Shown here piece after piece: positions 36,145 to 47,163 of a stretch of 64,000 nucleotides of DNA; positions within the stretch are counted from its first letter, which is position 1; every line of letters starts with the position of its first letter. The DNA is from Gambelia wislizenii (lineage: Eukaryota; Chordata; Lepidosauria; Squamata; Crotaphytidae): contig JAUMIR010000003.1 in the NCBI GenBank assembly GCA_030847615.1, positions 27,774,501-27,838,500 on the forward strand. Reading direction: 5' to 3'. The notes beneath the pieces are model-generated. The model did no database searches. It was given only the letters and a program-made list of their open reading frames with translations, and was not told the DNA's origin. Both the position numbers and the translations under genes were made by a program.

Positions 36145-36365
36145 AGCCAGTGTGGTGTAATGGTTTGATTGTTGGACTAGACTCCAGAAGATCAAGGTTC
36201 GAGTCCCTATCCAGCCCTAAAACTGGACTGAATGACTTTTGGTAAGCCACACCCTCAGCTTAAGAGAAAGGCATTGGCAAACCTCCTCTGAATAAACCTT
36301 GTCAAGAAAACCTGAGGAAAGGATTACCATAAATTGGAGTTAACTTGTAGGCACATAACAAAAAC
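36145..36365 (+). mobile_element. Sauria-type SINE, nearly complete
   Basis: Head AGCCAGTGTGGTGTAATGG, B-box-like AGGTTCGAGTCCCTA, GAGAAAGGCATTGGCAAACC, CTGAATAAACCTTGTCAAGA and tail CTTGTAGGCACATAACAAAA. It lies 28 bp downstream of a pogo-like MITE. Confidence 0.85.
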
Positions 36366-37084
36366 TATATCTCCAGCTTTGGTAAATACCAGTAGACTCA
36401 CAGCAATGATGCCTTCTGTGTATAAAATCACACTTCAGGGGTAAATTTTTACCCATTTCAATTTTACATCCCTGTCTATCATTTTTTCCACTTCTGTTTC
36501 TTTGCAAACACGGATGGGATTCATGCCCTAAGGCAATCAGGGTTCTGTGAAACCTTTGTCTGCCTCTCCTCACTGAAGTAACAATCCATAAGGGGTTGCC
36601 TAAGGGCAGAGGTGCTCCTTGTTGTGCAAACTTGAAAAGCAGAACCGGCTGCATGCATTTTGGGAACAATGTTCCCCATAATGTTCATCTAAAAATAGAT
36701 CACCAAACCAACCTCAGTGACTTTGAATTCAAGCACATTTAAATATAAAATTTCCAAAGTAACAAACTCAGAGGAAGAGACAGGATTGGCAGCCATCCTG
36801 CTATGGTTGGCAGTGGCAGGGGCCTGCTGGTAGGCAGATCCTCTCAGTCTACTGGGTCTTAAATGCAACATGTCACTGGGAATATTTTTATTTGTTTGCA
36901 GTTCCTAAAGTTCTATGCTGGTGTGGAAGTATGTGTGTAAGAGATAATACAGCCTTTTCCAACCTGTTGTCATGCTAATAGATGTCCTGGACGTTTTACA
37001 TGACAATAGGGAGGTAATTCTTTTCTAATTTTGTTCTTGAAGGAAGCAATGAGTAACTTTAGCATACACTCCCTACTGTGAAAA

Positions 37085-37365
37085 AGTCTTCAAAACTGCA
37101 TAGTTTTCAAAGATTACCAGCATTTTGTGACTCATCATGCACAAAATTCACCCGTTTTTGCAAAGAAAACAGTGTTTTCTGCACAGAATTATTATTTTAT
37201 GCAGACAGCATGCTGTTTCCTTTACAGAAAATGCTGTTTTCTGTGCAAAACATGAATTTTTCACAGAATAAGTCTCCAAGTACACTATTTTCTCTGCATG
37301 AAACTGCATTTTCTGTGCAGAAAATGGTATTTGTAAATTTTGCACAGAAAAAGTCCAGAACTGTG
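37085..37365. repeat. array of CAGAAAA palindromic modules (foldback family)
   Basis: At least five copies of TTTTCTGNGCA/TGCACAGAAAA-type motifs, e.g. CAGTGTTTTCTGCACAGAAT and CATTTTCTGTGCAGAAAATG. CACAGAATAAGTCTCC matches the end of the element at 1731-2094. Confidence 0.65.
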
Positions 37366-38004
37366 AAGAGTCTTGTCAAGGTTTTCTGTCACTCAAGAAA
37401 CATATTTTGATTTCAAATATTTTAAAATGTACTTTCCCTCCCTATATTGTTCGCTTGTTCAAACATTTTTTGGCAGAAGTAATTTGCTTGCTCCCACTGT
37501 CTCTGCCCCAAATGCCATGCCCTCCAGTCTGAATAGACAGGGTTGCAAGCTTTAGAGTCCAATTTCAGCACAGCAAGTATCAATCCCTGAGAGATTTTCT
37601 AAATTTTGGATCTGGTTGTTTGGCAGCAGTGTCATTTTATAAGAGAAGGAAGTATTGTATAAGAAGTCACTATCCCTTCCCCTGCAATGTTCCCCCAAAT
37701 TTCTAGTGGGAGTATTGGGAGTAAATCTTTCTGAAATGAAAAAAAAATCACTTCAGAACTAATTCCATTTTTAAGTTTAGCCTCTTCATCACTCTGCCAC
37801 ATGCTACCAGCTTCCTTGCGGGTCTCACACTTTTAGATTTCACAGACCTGAGCAAAACCTGAATGTGTAAATATGTAGTTTTTGTGTGCGTGATGCAAAA
37901 TCTTCCACTTCAGAAGATTTCCAATCTGAGCAAGAGGTTCAAATCAGACATTTAGCAGAACACATGGAGGCATAAGGCAAGATCAGCAAGCAAAATCTTG
38001 GTCT

Positions 38005-38172
38005 TTGCTCCAGAGAGAAACCCACAGGGTGACCATGGGCCAGTCACACTCTCTCAGTCTCAGAGGAAGAATTCCTCAGAAGAAATCTTGCAGAGAAAAT
38101 CCCTTAGAAAATCACCTTAGGGTTGCAATAAGTCAGAAATGATTTGAAAGCAGACAACACAATAACAACAAA
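38005..38172 (+). mobile_element. Sauria-type SINE, head truncated
   Basis: GAAACCCACAGGGTGACCAT, AGTCACACTCTCTCAGTCTC, AATCACCTTAGGGTTGCAAT, AAGTCAGAAATGATTTGAAA and CACAATAACAACA follow the order of the SINE from its middle to its tail. Confidence 0.75.
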
Positions 38173-38817
38173 TGGAAAGGGTAAGTATATTCCATGAGGT
38201 GAACATCTGCTTGTCCTCACTCATGCATAGAATGCTTCAGGTATCTTCATGCAACTCCTATTAAATATGTATGCAGACAGTGGTCATGTAATCCACGAAG
38301 ATCTACATAGGAAGGGGCCATGAACAGAGTGTTATACCTTACCATCCATGCATAAGGGTCAATGGGTCAGAGTGTAAGCTCCTTCTAATGTGTTACTGTG
38401 TCCTTATGGCATTGATACCAAGTCTGTCTAAACCAGCTTTTAGCGTACAGAAAATGGATTCTTTATAGACCCAGAGGCACCATAATTCTTTCTTTCATGT
38501 AGGAATAGTTTAAATGACATTTAGCAGACATTAAGCACCCCAAAAGACCTGAAAAATGTAATTCTTCCCAACCATAACACCTTCAGTTTCTTCTATTCCT
38601 AAGAAAGTAACTTGCTCTTGATTTCTGTATTATGTTTCTGGTCCTATTATACAACCACTTCACATAGTTACTATTATTATTAATATTACTAGTATTAGCA
38701 GTATGAGTCTTAACTTCAAATACATCTAAAATCTACTAGTTCTTCTGCCAAGATAAAATTAGAGAGACTTCCTTGCCTAAAGGTAAACCATCTAAATAAG
38801 ACAGCTACAAAAAGAAA

Positions 38818-38884
38818 GACAAAGGATGAAACATGACTCAGATCCAAAGAAGACAAAGGATGAAACATGACTCAGATCCAAAGC
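38818..38884. repeat. tandem duplication, period about 34 bp
   Basis: GACAAAGGATGAAACATGAC then TCAGATCCAAAG is present twice in succession without visible difference. Confidence 0.9.
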
Positions 38885-39140
38885 CCTATTGAATATAATT
38901 AGCTGCAGCTAATTTGCTGTATTGATTTCAGTGGGACTTAACCACAACTGATGTTCTCTGGTGGTTTGTTTTTTGTTTTTTGTTTTGGTTGTGGTTGCCT
39001 GAAATTTAAAGGATCTATTCAAGGTCCTGAACTCTAAAATAGCTTTGGGTAACTTCTTCAAAGTTTTGACTAAAACTTGGAGTGGATTCATTGCCCCACC
39101 AATATGGGAACTACTAGTTCCCACAAGGATAAATGAGTTA

Positions 39141-39365
39141 CAGTGGGCCCTTGGTATCCACTGGGATTTGGTTCCAGGATCCCCCATGGATACCAAAATC
39201 CATGGATGCTCAAGCCCCATTACACACAGTGGCGTAGGAAAATAGTGTCCCTTATATAAAATGGCAAAATCAAGGTTTGCTTTTTGGAAATTTTTGTGGA
39301 ATATTTTCAAGCCATGGATGGTGAAATCCATGGATGCAGAATCCATGGATAAGGAGGGCCAACTG
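39141..39365. mobile_element. MER2-like pogo/Tigger MITE
   Basis: CAGTGGGCCCTTGGTATCCA at the left and GAGGGCCAACTG at the right, flanked by TA. Interior blocks are TTTGGTTCCAGGATCCCCCA, TGGATACCAAAATCCATGG, TTATATAAAATGG and GAATATTTTCAAGCCATGG. From memory the same block order describes mammalian MER2. It is non-coding. Confidence 0.75.
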
Positions 39366-39409
39366 TATAAATTAGTTAAAGTTGGAGATGACAGTGACTA
39401 CTCTTCCTC

Positions 39410-39552
39410 TAGGGTAGGGATGAATAAAGTACACCCCTCCAGCTTTTGTGGAAAAGCAACTCCCATTATTCCTTGACATTGGCTATGTTGTCTAGAGCTA
39501 ATGGGATTTGCAATCCACCAACATCTGGATGGATGCACTTTGCCCACCCTTT
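39410..39552. repeat. palindromic AACTCCCATTATTCC repeat
   Basis: CTCCAGCTTTTGTGGAAAAG, CAACTCCCATTATTCCTTGA and CATTGGCTATGTTGTCTAGA, then the mirrored ATGGGATTTGCAATCCACCA and ACATCTGGATGGATGCACT. Confidence 0.6.
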
Positions 39553-41264
39553 CTCTAGAGTAAATGTGCTGCTTTAAATGTACTTGCACTGAGTAAATGC
39601 AAAAGAGCAAATACATGACTGTTTGGGCAATTATCATTCTCAGTGTTGTATTGTTGGATTTGAAACACACACACTTCTGCCTTCCTTATATTTTGTTCAG
39701 CTTATGTCTTGGACTGGGTGTTTTTTTAAAATCCATGTTTATATTTCTGTTTATTTTTTTTCAAGTGTAAGGGCTTTTTTTAAACAATTGACTTTGGGGC
39801 TCATCACAACACTGTTGTAAAGAGACCAGAGCAATAATTATTCCCTTTATCTACCAATATGATGGGAAACAATGTTCAGTGCACTGAAGACAGATTTGCC
39901 ATTATGTTTTGGCAGCAAGAAAGTACGATGGAACAATAGGTGATAAAAAATATTCAGATTGATACTCTCAGTCTACATTTTTTGCAACAAAGGCTGATAA
40001 AGAGAAAGAATGAGAGAGAATTGAAACAGACCATTAAAATATTCCATTTCATGTTGCAAGTGTATCTCTTCATACTTTTTCCTCCCTTTTCTTGAAGGTT
40101 AGTCTCTTTTTTGATCATGGATTCTGTTTCGAAAGCTTGAGATTTCAACCAAATTGCATTACTGGAATAGGGAGAAATGAGAAAAGAGGGAAGGGCTTGG
40201 GACTGTGGGATGAGATAGCTAGAAAACCAAGAGGGGGGAAGTATCCAAAGCTTTCTCGATGAGACTGCACAAGAAGCTGCTAGTTGGGGTGAGATTTGGG
40301 CTGGAATTCACAATTGCAGTTATGAATATGTAACCTAGAGTTACACATTCATAACTGATTCATATTCATGATCCCTTTATATTCAATAGTATAAGGAATA
40401 TGTAGGGATTGTAAAAGTCCCCCATCCTGATTTATTAGGTATCAGGTGCTGTGAGTGATGGGGATCTGTTCTCCTGTCATTCTTTCAGTGATTGTTATGA
40501 TGGAGATCACTCATGAGAGTGTGGTGGAAATGATAATCTGCTGCATCCTGATTGATAGGAGTGAGATGTTAGCATACTGGTAGCCTCTGAGTATGTCAAG
40601 AGGTCCGTGCAGCAAAATAGTTTTAGCAGCGTTTTCATTCTCCAGGGGAAGAAAAAAAGCACACAGACACAGGCTTGTGTCTAATCCTACTTCTCTTTAC
40701 TACAACATATTTAAAATATTTAAAGAGTTACAGAGAACCTGCTCTGTGAACTACACTTCACAGTATTCAACAGAAAAACAATTCTGGTACTGCAAAACCC
40801 CAGGACAGAACACAACTCAACTGATACAGAGTCACATTGCATAGCTCAACAGTACACAGCTTACAGAGACTTTTGGTTCCCATGAAGATTATACCACATT
40901 CCTTTAGAGAGATAGCTCTGGCTTCAAGGCTATGTTCTCAGGCCTCTATATACACAGGCCAGCTGCAGCCTGCTTTCACTGCTGGCCCCTGTAAGCTGTT
41001 ATGTTACACATTTGCTCTTTATAGTACAAATTTATGCATGCCCCATAATCTGACGAGGAGAACAGACCCCCATTGCTCACAGTAGCAGCAGCAGCAGTCA
41101 GGATTGGGGGGCTTGAGGTGAGACATACTACTTAGCTACATAATTAAGGTAGTTATATAGCTAAATAGCTGACCTAGAATATTGACTTTGATATCCCAGA
41201 TTAGACTATAAGGATTCCAATTTTCTTTTTAAAAAGTGATGGTACAGCCCATTATTTATTATTA

Positions 41265-41597
41265 CAAGTTGAGCATCCCTTATCTGAAATGTTTGGAACT
41301 GGAAGTATTTTGGATTTTTTTCAGATTTTGGATAACCTGCATTTGCATATATGTACATAATGAAATATCTTGGAGATGGGACCCAAGTCTAAACACAAAA
41401 TTCATTTATGCTTTATATATGCCTTATACAGTACACATAGCCTGAAGATAATTTTATTTTTAATAATGTTGTGCACGAAACAAAGTTTGTGTACACTGAA
41501 TCATCAGAAAGCAAAAGTGTCAATCTCACAGCCACCCATGTGGACAATTTTGGATTTTGGAGTTTTTCAGAATTCTAGATAAGGGATGCTCCACCTG
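41265..41597. mobile_element. complete pogo/Tigger-like MITE
   Basis: CAAGTTGAGCATCCCTTATC and its mirror GATAAGGGATGCTCCACCTG are terminal inverted repeats. TA flanks both sides (41263-41264, 41598-41599). It is 333 bp, non-coding, and collinear with 1-296. Confidence 0.85.
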
Positions 41598-41603
41598 TAT
41601 ATG

Positions 41604-41735
41604 TTTAACATGTGCTTCCTCCATTCTTCAACATATGACCCAGAAATCTTGTCAAATTTTGGAAGCTGAGTAGGGTTGGGCCTGGTTAGTACTTCAATGG
41701 GAGAGCACCAGGGATGTCCAGATAGGGTTGTTGTT
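41604..41735 (+). mobile_element. 5S rRNA-derived SINE fragment
   Basis: AAATCTTGTCAAATTTTGGA, AGCTGAGTAGGGTTGGGCCT and GGTTAGTACTTCAATGGGAG follow 5S rRNA from its middle to its 3' end with many changes. It sits directly next to antisense L2-type sequence. Confidence 0.75.
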
Positions 41736-41739
41736 GCTG

Positions 41740-41884
41740 GTGGGACAAAGAGCAAGTCCTCTCCTGAGGATCTTAAGACACTGGCAAGTATGCATTTCAC
41801 ATAGTCTGGACTTAAGGCATATAAGACTTTATAAGTCATGACTGACACTTTAAACTGTGTCCAGAAATGAACAATGAAGCCCAT
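41740..41884 (-). pseudogene. L2-type LINE ORF C-terminal fragment
   Basis: The minus-strand translation contains FKVSVMTYKVLYALSPDYV followed by LRSSGEDLLFVPP. This is the pattern of the L2 ORF C-terminal region (hTYK-hhh-hhP-Yh..., RSS...LLhVP). The same DNA segment recurs at about 48930-49070. Confidence 0.6.
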
Positions 41885-41907
41885 GAAGCTGTATTTAAAT
41901 CCTGGGA

Positions 41908-43875
41908 GCCAGGCTAAATCCTGGGTAAAAATTAAGGGAGAGAGAAGCAGCAGGGATATCTTTGTAGGGGTCTACTACAGACCTCCAAGCCAAACCAAGG
42001 ACTTGGATGATGCCTTCCTGGAACAGATAACCACACATTCAGAAAGAAGAAATGTAGTCATAATGGGGGATTTCAACTATCCTGATATTTGTTGGAAATC
42101 TAACTCTGCCAAGAATTTAAGGTCCAACAAATTCCTCACTTGCCTTACAGACAATGTCATCGTCTAGAAGGTGAAAGAAGCAACAAAGAGATCAGCTATT
42201 TTAGATCTGATCCTAACCAACAGAGATGATCTGATTAATGGTGTGGAAGTGGTAGGATCCTTAGGGGGGAGTGATCATGTTCTCCTCGAGTTTGTTATAC
42301 AGAGGAAAGGGGAAGCCAAGTATAATCAGACATGCATTCTTGACTTTAAGAAAGCTGATTTCATAAAACTTAGGGAATTACTGGGGGTGAACCCATGGTT
42401 AGCAATACTAAAAGAGAAGGGAGTTCATGAGGGATGGGAGTTTCTTAAAAGTGAAATACTGAAGGCGCAACTTCAAACAGTTCCAATGAGGAGGAAACAT
42501 GGCAGGTGTCTAAAGAAACTAGGATGGATGCATGGAGAAGATGGCAAAAGGCTAACAGGGGAAAAAGAAAAGGCAGAACTACTTAACACCTTTTTTGCTT
42601 CAGTCATCTCCCAAAGGGGGAACATTGCTCAACCTGGGGAAGATGGAACAGATGATACAGAAGGGGAAATACAGCACAGAATTGGTAAAAAGGTAGTTCA
42701 GGAATACCTGGCCAGTATAAATGAGTTCAAGTCTCCAGGGCCAGATGAACTTCATCCAAGGGTATGAAAACAGCTGGCAGAAGTAATCTCAGAACCAGTG
42801 TCAAAAATCTTTGAGAATTCTTGGAGAACAGGAGAGGTCTCAGCATACTGGAGGAGGGCAAATGTTTTCCCCATCTTTAAAAAAAAGGGGGGGGAGAAGA
42901 CCCAAATAATTGCCACCCAGTCAGCCTGATATCAATACTAGGAAAGATTCTAGAGCATGTAATTAAACAGACAGTCTGTAAGCATTTAGAAAGGAATGCT
43001 GTGATCACTAAAAGTAAACATGGATTTCTCAAAAACAAGTCATGCCAGACGAACCTTATCTCTTTTCTTTTTTTCATAGAGTTACAAACTTGATAGATGA
43101 AGGGAATGCTGTGGATGTAGTGTGTCTTGATATTAGTAAGGCTTTTGACAAGGTCACCCATGACATTATTGCAAAAACGTTAGTAACCTGTTGGCTAGAC
43201 AATGCAACTGTTAGGTTGATTTGTAATTGGTTGACTGACCAAACCCAAAAGGTGGTTACCAATTGCTCCTCTTCATCCTGGAGAAAAGTGACTAGTGGGG
43301 TGCCACAGGGTTCTGTACTGGGACCAGTGTTATTCAACATCTTTATCAATTACTTGGATGAGGGAATAGAGGGCATGCTTATCAAGTTTGCAGATGACAC
43401 CAAATTAGGAGGGGTAGCTAATACCCCAGAGGACAGGATCAGAATTCAAAATGACCTTAACAGATTAGAAAGCTGGGCCAAAACTAACAAAATGAATTTC
43501 AACAGGGAGAAATGTAGGATACTACACTGGGGCAATAAAAATGAAATGCACAGATATAGGATGGGTGACATCTGGCTTGATGGCAGTACATACGAAAGGG
43601 AACTAGGAGTCTTAGTGGACCACAAGCTGAACATGACTCATCAGTGTGATGCAGCAGCTAAAAAAGCCAATGCGATTCTAGGCTGTGTTAATACAAGTAT
43701 AGTGTCTAGATCAAGGGAAGTAATAGTGCCACTGTATTCTGCTTTGGTCAGACCTCACCTGGAATACCATGTCCAATTCTGGGCACCACAATTCACAAAC
43801 GATATTGACAAGCTGGAACGTGTGCAGAAGAGGGCAACCAAAATGGTTAAAGGTCTGGAAGCCATGTCCTATTAG
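41908..43875 (+). pseudogene. CR1 ORF2 endonuclease end and reverse transcriptase, broken
   Basis: Open parts are 41874-42167, 42171-42767 and 43042-43875. The first contains [14 protein letters not shown]. The second contains AILDLILTNRDD and SDHVLLEF and stops where the sister copy reads Leu. The third contains [14 protein letters not shown] and [12 protein letters not shown] and ends at a TAG replacing Glu. A poly-A/poly-G run at 42880-42897 shifts the frame between the second and third. At least four lesions are visible, so it is older than the copy at 14203. Confidence 0.88.
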
Positions 43876-44035
43876 GAGCGGCTTAGGGAGCTGGGTATGT
43901 TTAGTCTGAAGAAGAGAAGGTTGAGAGGTGATACGATAGCCATGTTTAAATATTTGAAGGGATGTCATACTGAGAATGGAGCAAGCTTGTTTTCTGCTGC
44001 TCCAGAGACCAGGACACGGAGCAATGGGTTCAAAC

Positions 44036-44296
44036 ACACATCGGGAGGTATGGAGACCCACTATCCACAATGCTGCAGCCTTATTTGAGACCTCACGCCA
44101 AACAAGTCTTGAAGAGAAATGACAATGCAGAAAGAATCATAACCCAGAAACATCACCCAAGGAGACCTTCTGCTGTGCTTTCTGCAACCGGACTTGTTTA
44201 TCTTGGATTGGCTTTTTAGTTATCAGCACGCTTGCAGAAAGCGCGGGATGAGTCTTTCCTGAATCTTCGTTTGCGAAGAAAAGCCAGAGAGACAGG
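44036..44296 (+). mobile_element. 3' fragment of a second (non-CR1) LINE inside CR1
   Basis: ACACATCGGGAGGTATGGAG to GCGAAGAAAAGCCAGAGAGA matches in reverse complement 44622-44880. It includes the segment coding for the C-terminal zinc-finger-like end. CR1 sequence is continuous on both sides. There is no clear target duplication; a few CR1 bases seem lost at the junction. Confidence 0.8.
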
Positions 44297-44621
44297 AAAA
44301 GAGATTCCATCGAAACATTAGGAAGAATTTCCTAATAGTAAGAGTTGTTCAGAAGTGGAATGCACTCCCTTGTAGTGTGGTGGAGTCTCCTTCGTAGGAG
44401 GTTTTTAAACAGAGGTTGTTGGGAATGATTTGATTGGGTATTCCTGTATGGCAGGGGGTTGGACTGGATGGCCCTTGTGTCCTCTTCCAACTCTATGATT
44501 ATTTGATTCTATCTACAAGCAATTTATGCATTCTCTGTAACTAGTTGTGGCTTCAGCATTTTGGAATCAAATGAAGTAACATAATGATTAAGAGTGAAGT
44601 AACTTTATTGGTGCAATGAGT

Positions 44622-45408
44622 CTCTCTCTGGCTTTTCTTCGCAAACCAAGATTCAGGAAGGACTCATCCCGCATTTTCTGCAAGCACACTGATGACTAAA
44701 AAGGCCAATCCGAGATAGACAAGTCCGGTTGCAGAAGGCACAGCAGAAGGTCTCCTTGGGTGATGTTTCCGGGTTGTGATTCTTTCTGCGTTGTCATTTC
44801 TCTTCAAGACTTGTTCGGCGTGAGTTCTCAAATAAGGCTGAAGCATTGTGGACAGTGTGTCTCCATGCCTCCCGATGTGAGGCCAGGGCAGACCATTGTT
44901 GGTGATCAATTTGGCTGAGCCTGAGATGTTGTTTCAGGGAGTCCTTGTATCGCTTTTTTGGAGCGCCCCTCTTACGCTGACCCGTGGCGAGTTCACCATA
45001 GAGTACTATTTTGGGGAGGCGATGGTCCTCCATCCTAGAAACATGCCCTGCCCAGCGCAGCTGTGTTCTCAATATCATGGCCTCATTGCTGGTGATCCCT
45101 GGTTGCTCAAGGAAAGCAACATTCGTCACATAGTCAGTCCAGTGTATATTTAGGATTGTGAGTAAACAGTGCTGATGGAAGCGTCGTGGTGGTGGCGATA
45201 GGTGACCCATGTTTCAGACCCATAAAGGAGAATAGACAGTACAATGGCTCTATACACACTGATTTTTATGTTTCGCCTCAGGTGTTTATTACTCCAGACT
45301 CTTTTTTAGTCTTCCAAATGCGCTATGTGCCTTTGTTAATCTGTGATTGATCTCTTTGTCAATCTTGGCATCTGAGGAGATGATGCTTCCCAGGTAGGTG
45401 AACTGCTG
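44622..45408 (-). mobile_element. non-CR1 LINE, 5'-truncated, with 10-bp target duplication
   Basis: The duplication TGCAATGAGT flanks it exactly (44612-44621 and 45409-45418). The 3' end on the minus strand is GAAGAAAAGCCAGAGAGAG. The element is 787 bp. The host sequence around it is an AGTAACT-rich repeat. The clade is undecided; the C-terminal protein type (next entry) argues against CR1 and L2. Confidence 0.85.
44650..45210 (-). pseudogene. C-terminal region of a LINE polyprotein with CCHC-like finger
   Basis: The minus-strand frame reads LRWAGHVSRMEDHRLPKIV, then YGELATGQRKRGAPKKRYKD and REAWRHTVHNASALFE. It meets a TGA at 44794-44796 that is probably a decayed CGA. The same frame continues to a cysteine/histidine cluster CAFCNRTC...H, a likely nucleic-acid-binding finger. 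The RWAGHV-R and KRGxPKKRY-D blocks are common at the ends of several LINE clades (I/Vingi-like among them). The reverse transcriptase domain is not present. Confidence 0.75.
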
Positions 45409-45530
45409 TGCAATGAGTAACAGTGTAACAAATATATGGTGTGTGGTTGTTGTAAATAAGTAATAAGCAACAGGTTCTAGTTATTTTTCACATGTTACTT
45501 TCAAAGGGCATTTTGAGATGTGTTTTTCAA
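45409..45530. repeat. right part of an AGTAACT-type repeat split by the LINE
   Basis: AATGAGTAACAGTGTAACAA and CACATGTTACTTTCAAAGGG continue the sequence left at 44621 (GAAGTAACTTTATTGG). It resembles 3965-4385. Confidence 0.45.
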
Positions 45531-46407
45531 GTTTTATGCCATTGTCTTACCAGCCCTAATGTGCCTCTCCCAAAAAGTAATAGGAAGTAAAACAAAATAA
45601 ATGATTCATGCAGAAAATAATGAAACAAGTTATTTTTTCAACATGACTATGAATAATGGCAATGGATGATATGGAATAATGAAACAAATAAGAGGAGTAA
45701 ATTTTAAGAGATGTGTTTTTAAAGCCCTGGCCTAGGTAAGGTCTGAGATAGCATATTTATTTCCTTCCTGACCCATTGTGTTAGGGGTTTTCTAATTGGA
45801 AGGCATGAATACTGAGTTGTTTACATAGAAGGAGTCTTTAGAAGGGTAGTTTATATGCCTGGCCTGAAAAGAAATGTTGGTTGGATGGAAAGCTACCCCA
45901 ACATGTGCACAATGTATGGGTGACCTGGCAACTTTTAAGATGCTATATTAAGGCATATAGGTGCTGACTCAGGGCCTCCACTTCTCTTCAGATTCTGGTC
46001 TGTCAGGGTGTGGTACAGAAATACATTTCTTTCAATATAGTTGGATCCTTGATTCACCAGCATAGTCTTCTAACTTTTCCTGAGGGAAACAATTCTTCAA
46101 AACTCAGACCTTGCAGTCCTTGTTGTTCTCCCCCTCTAGTCAGCATCTCCTGACTCACAGAAGAGTCAGACGAGGTGCACAGGGTGGTAAATGACTTTAT
46201 ATAACTCTATCCCTCTCCCTTGACTAGTAGAAGCAGAATAGGTTTTTGAAAGTTGACTTTGTTTGTGTAGATGACAGGATTCAATGCTCATTGGCACAGA
46301 ATGTTGTTACAGAATGTTGATAGACATTTTCCTGCCCTTTAGTTTGAATGTAAACAACAGCCATGAGAGGAGGTGAAAAGCTGAAAGGGAAATTTTTAGA
46401 GCAAAGA

Positions 46408-46475
46408 TGGGAAACATTTGACTTCCCAGATGTTGTTGGCCTGAAACTCTCATAATCCCTAGCCAGCATAGCAAA
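46408..46475. repeat. palindromic CAGATGTTGTTGG repeat remnant
   Basis: GGGAAACATTTGACTTCCCA, GATGTTGTTGGCCTGAAACT and CTCATAATCCCTAGCCAGCA. Confidence 0.55.
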
Positions 46476-46890
46476 GATAAAGAGGGCAGCTATCTTTCTG
46501 TGCACTGAATTGTCATACTTGTACCATAAAGCATAAGTATGTTCTTTGAAGACTGCTCATATAACTCTTGCCATACAAACTGCAAAGCTTATACTAGCCT
46601 TGCAGTTTAATAAGGGATGCATTTGTAATCATACATGGCATGCAGATGGACAGATGTGCACGGGATTTGTATCTAATCCTCTCTCGAAACTGCCAAGTAC
46701 ATCTGATATGCCTGAATCTCATTTCTGCTGGTCAGTGGGAAAATCCTGAGCCAGGCATTGTCTTCTGTGACATGGTACATGCATTTTTGGACTTTTCTCT
46801 ATATGCTTGAGAATTGATTCTTTGATTTTGTTAATTAAAATATTACAGGTCACAAGGAATCCACCTTCTGTTTCAGATACCTGAACTTGA

Positions 46891-47163
<273 letters not shown>

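Larger units (their letters stand above)
41908..44518 (+). mobile_element. CR1 LINE, 5'-truncated, with insertion in 3' region
   Basis: Starts in the endonuclease region (collinear with about 32110 of the long copy). It continues through reverse transcriptase and the 3' end (GGGGTTGGACTGGATGGCCC; tail TTTGATTCTAT). The stretch 44036-44296 is foreign LINE sequence. It is sense to the host gene and diverged from the copies at 14.2 and 31.3 kb. Confidence 0.9.

Noticed and set aside
36145..36220. tRNA gene
   Set aside because: The box-like sequences belong to the head of a Sauria-type SINE; no cloverleaf 3' half follows.
41604..41735. 5S rRNA gene
   Set aside because: It is strongly diverged from 5S, the 5' part is missing or worn, and there is no terminator T run after the 3' end; it fits a 5S-derived SINE.
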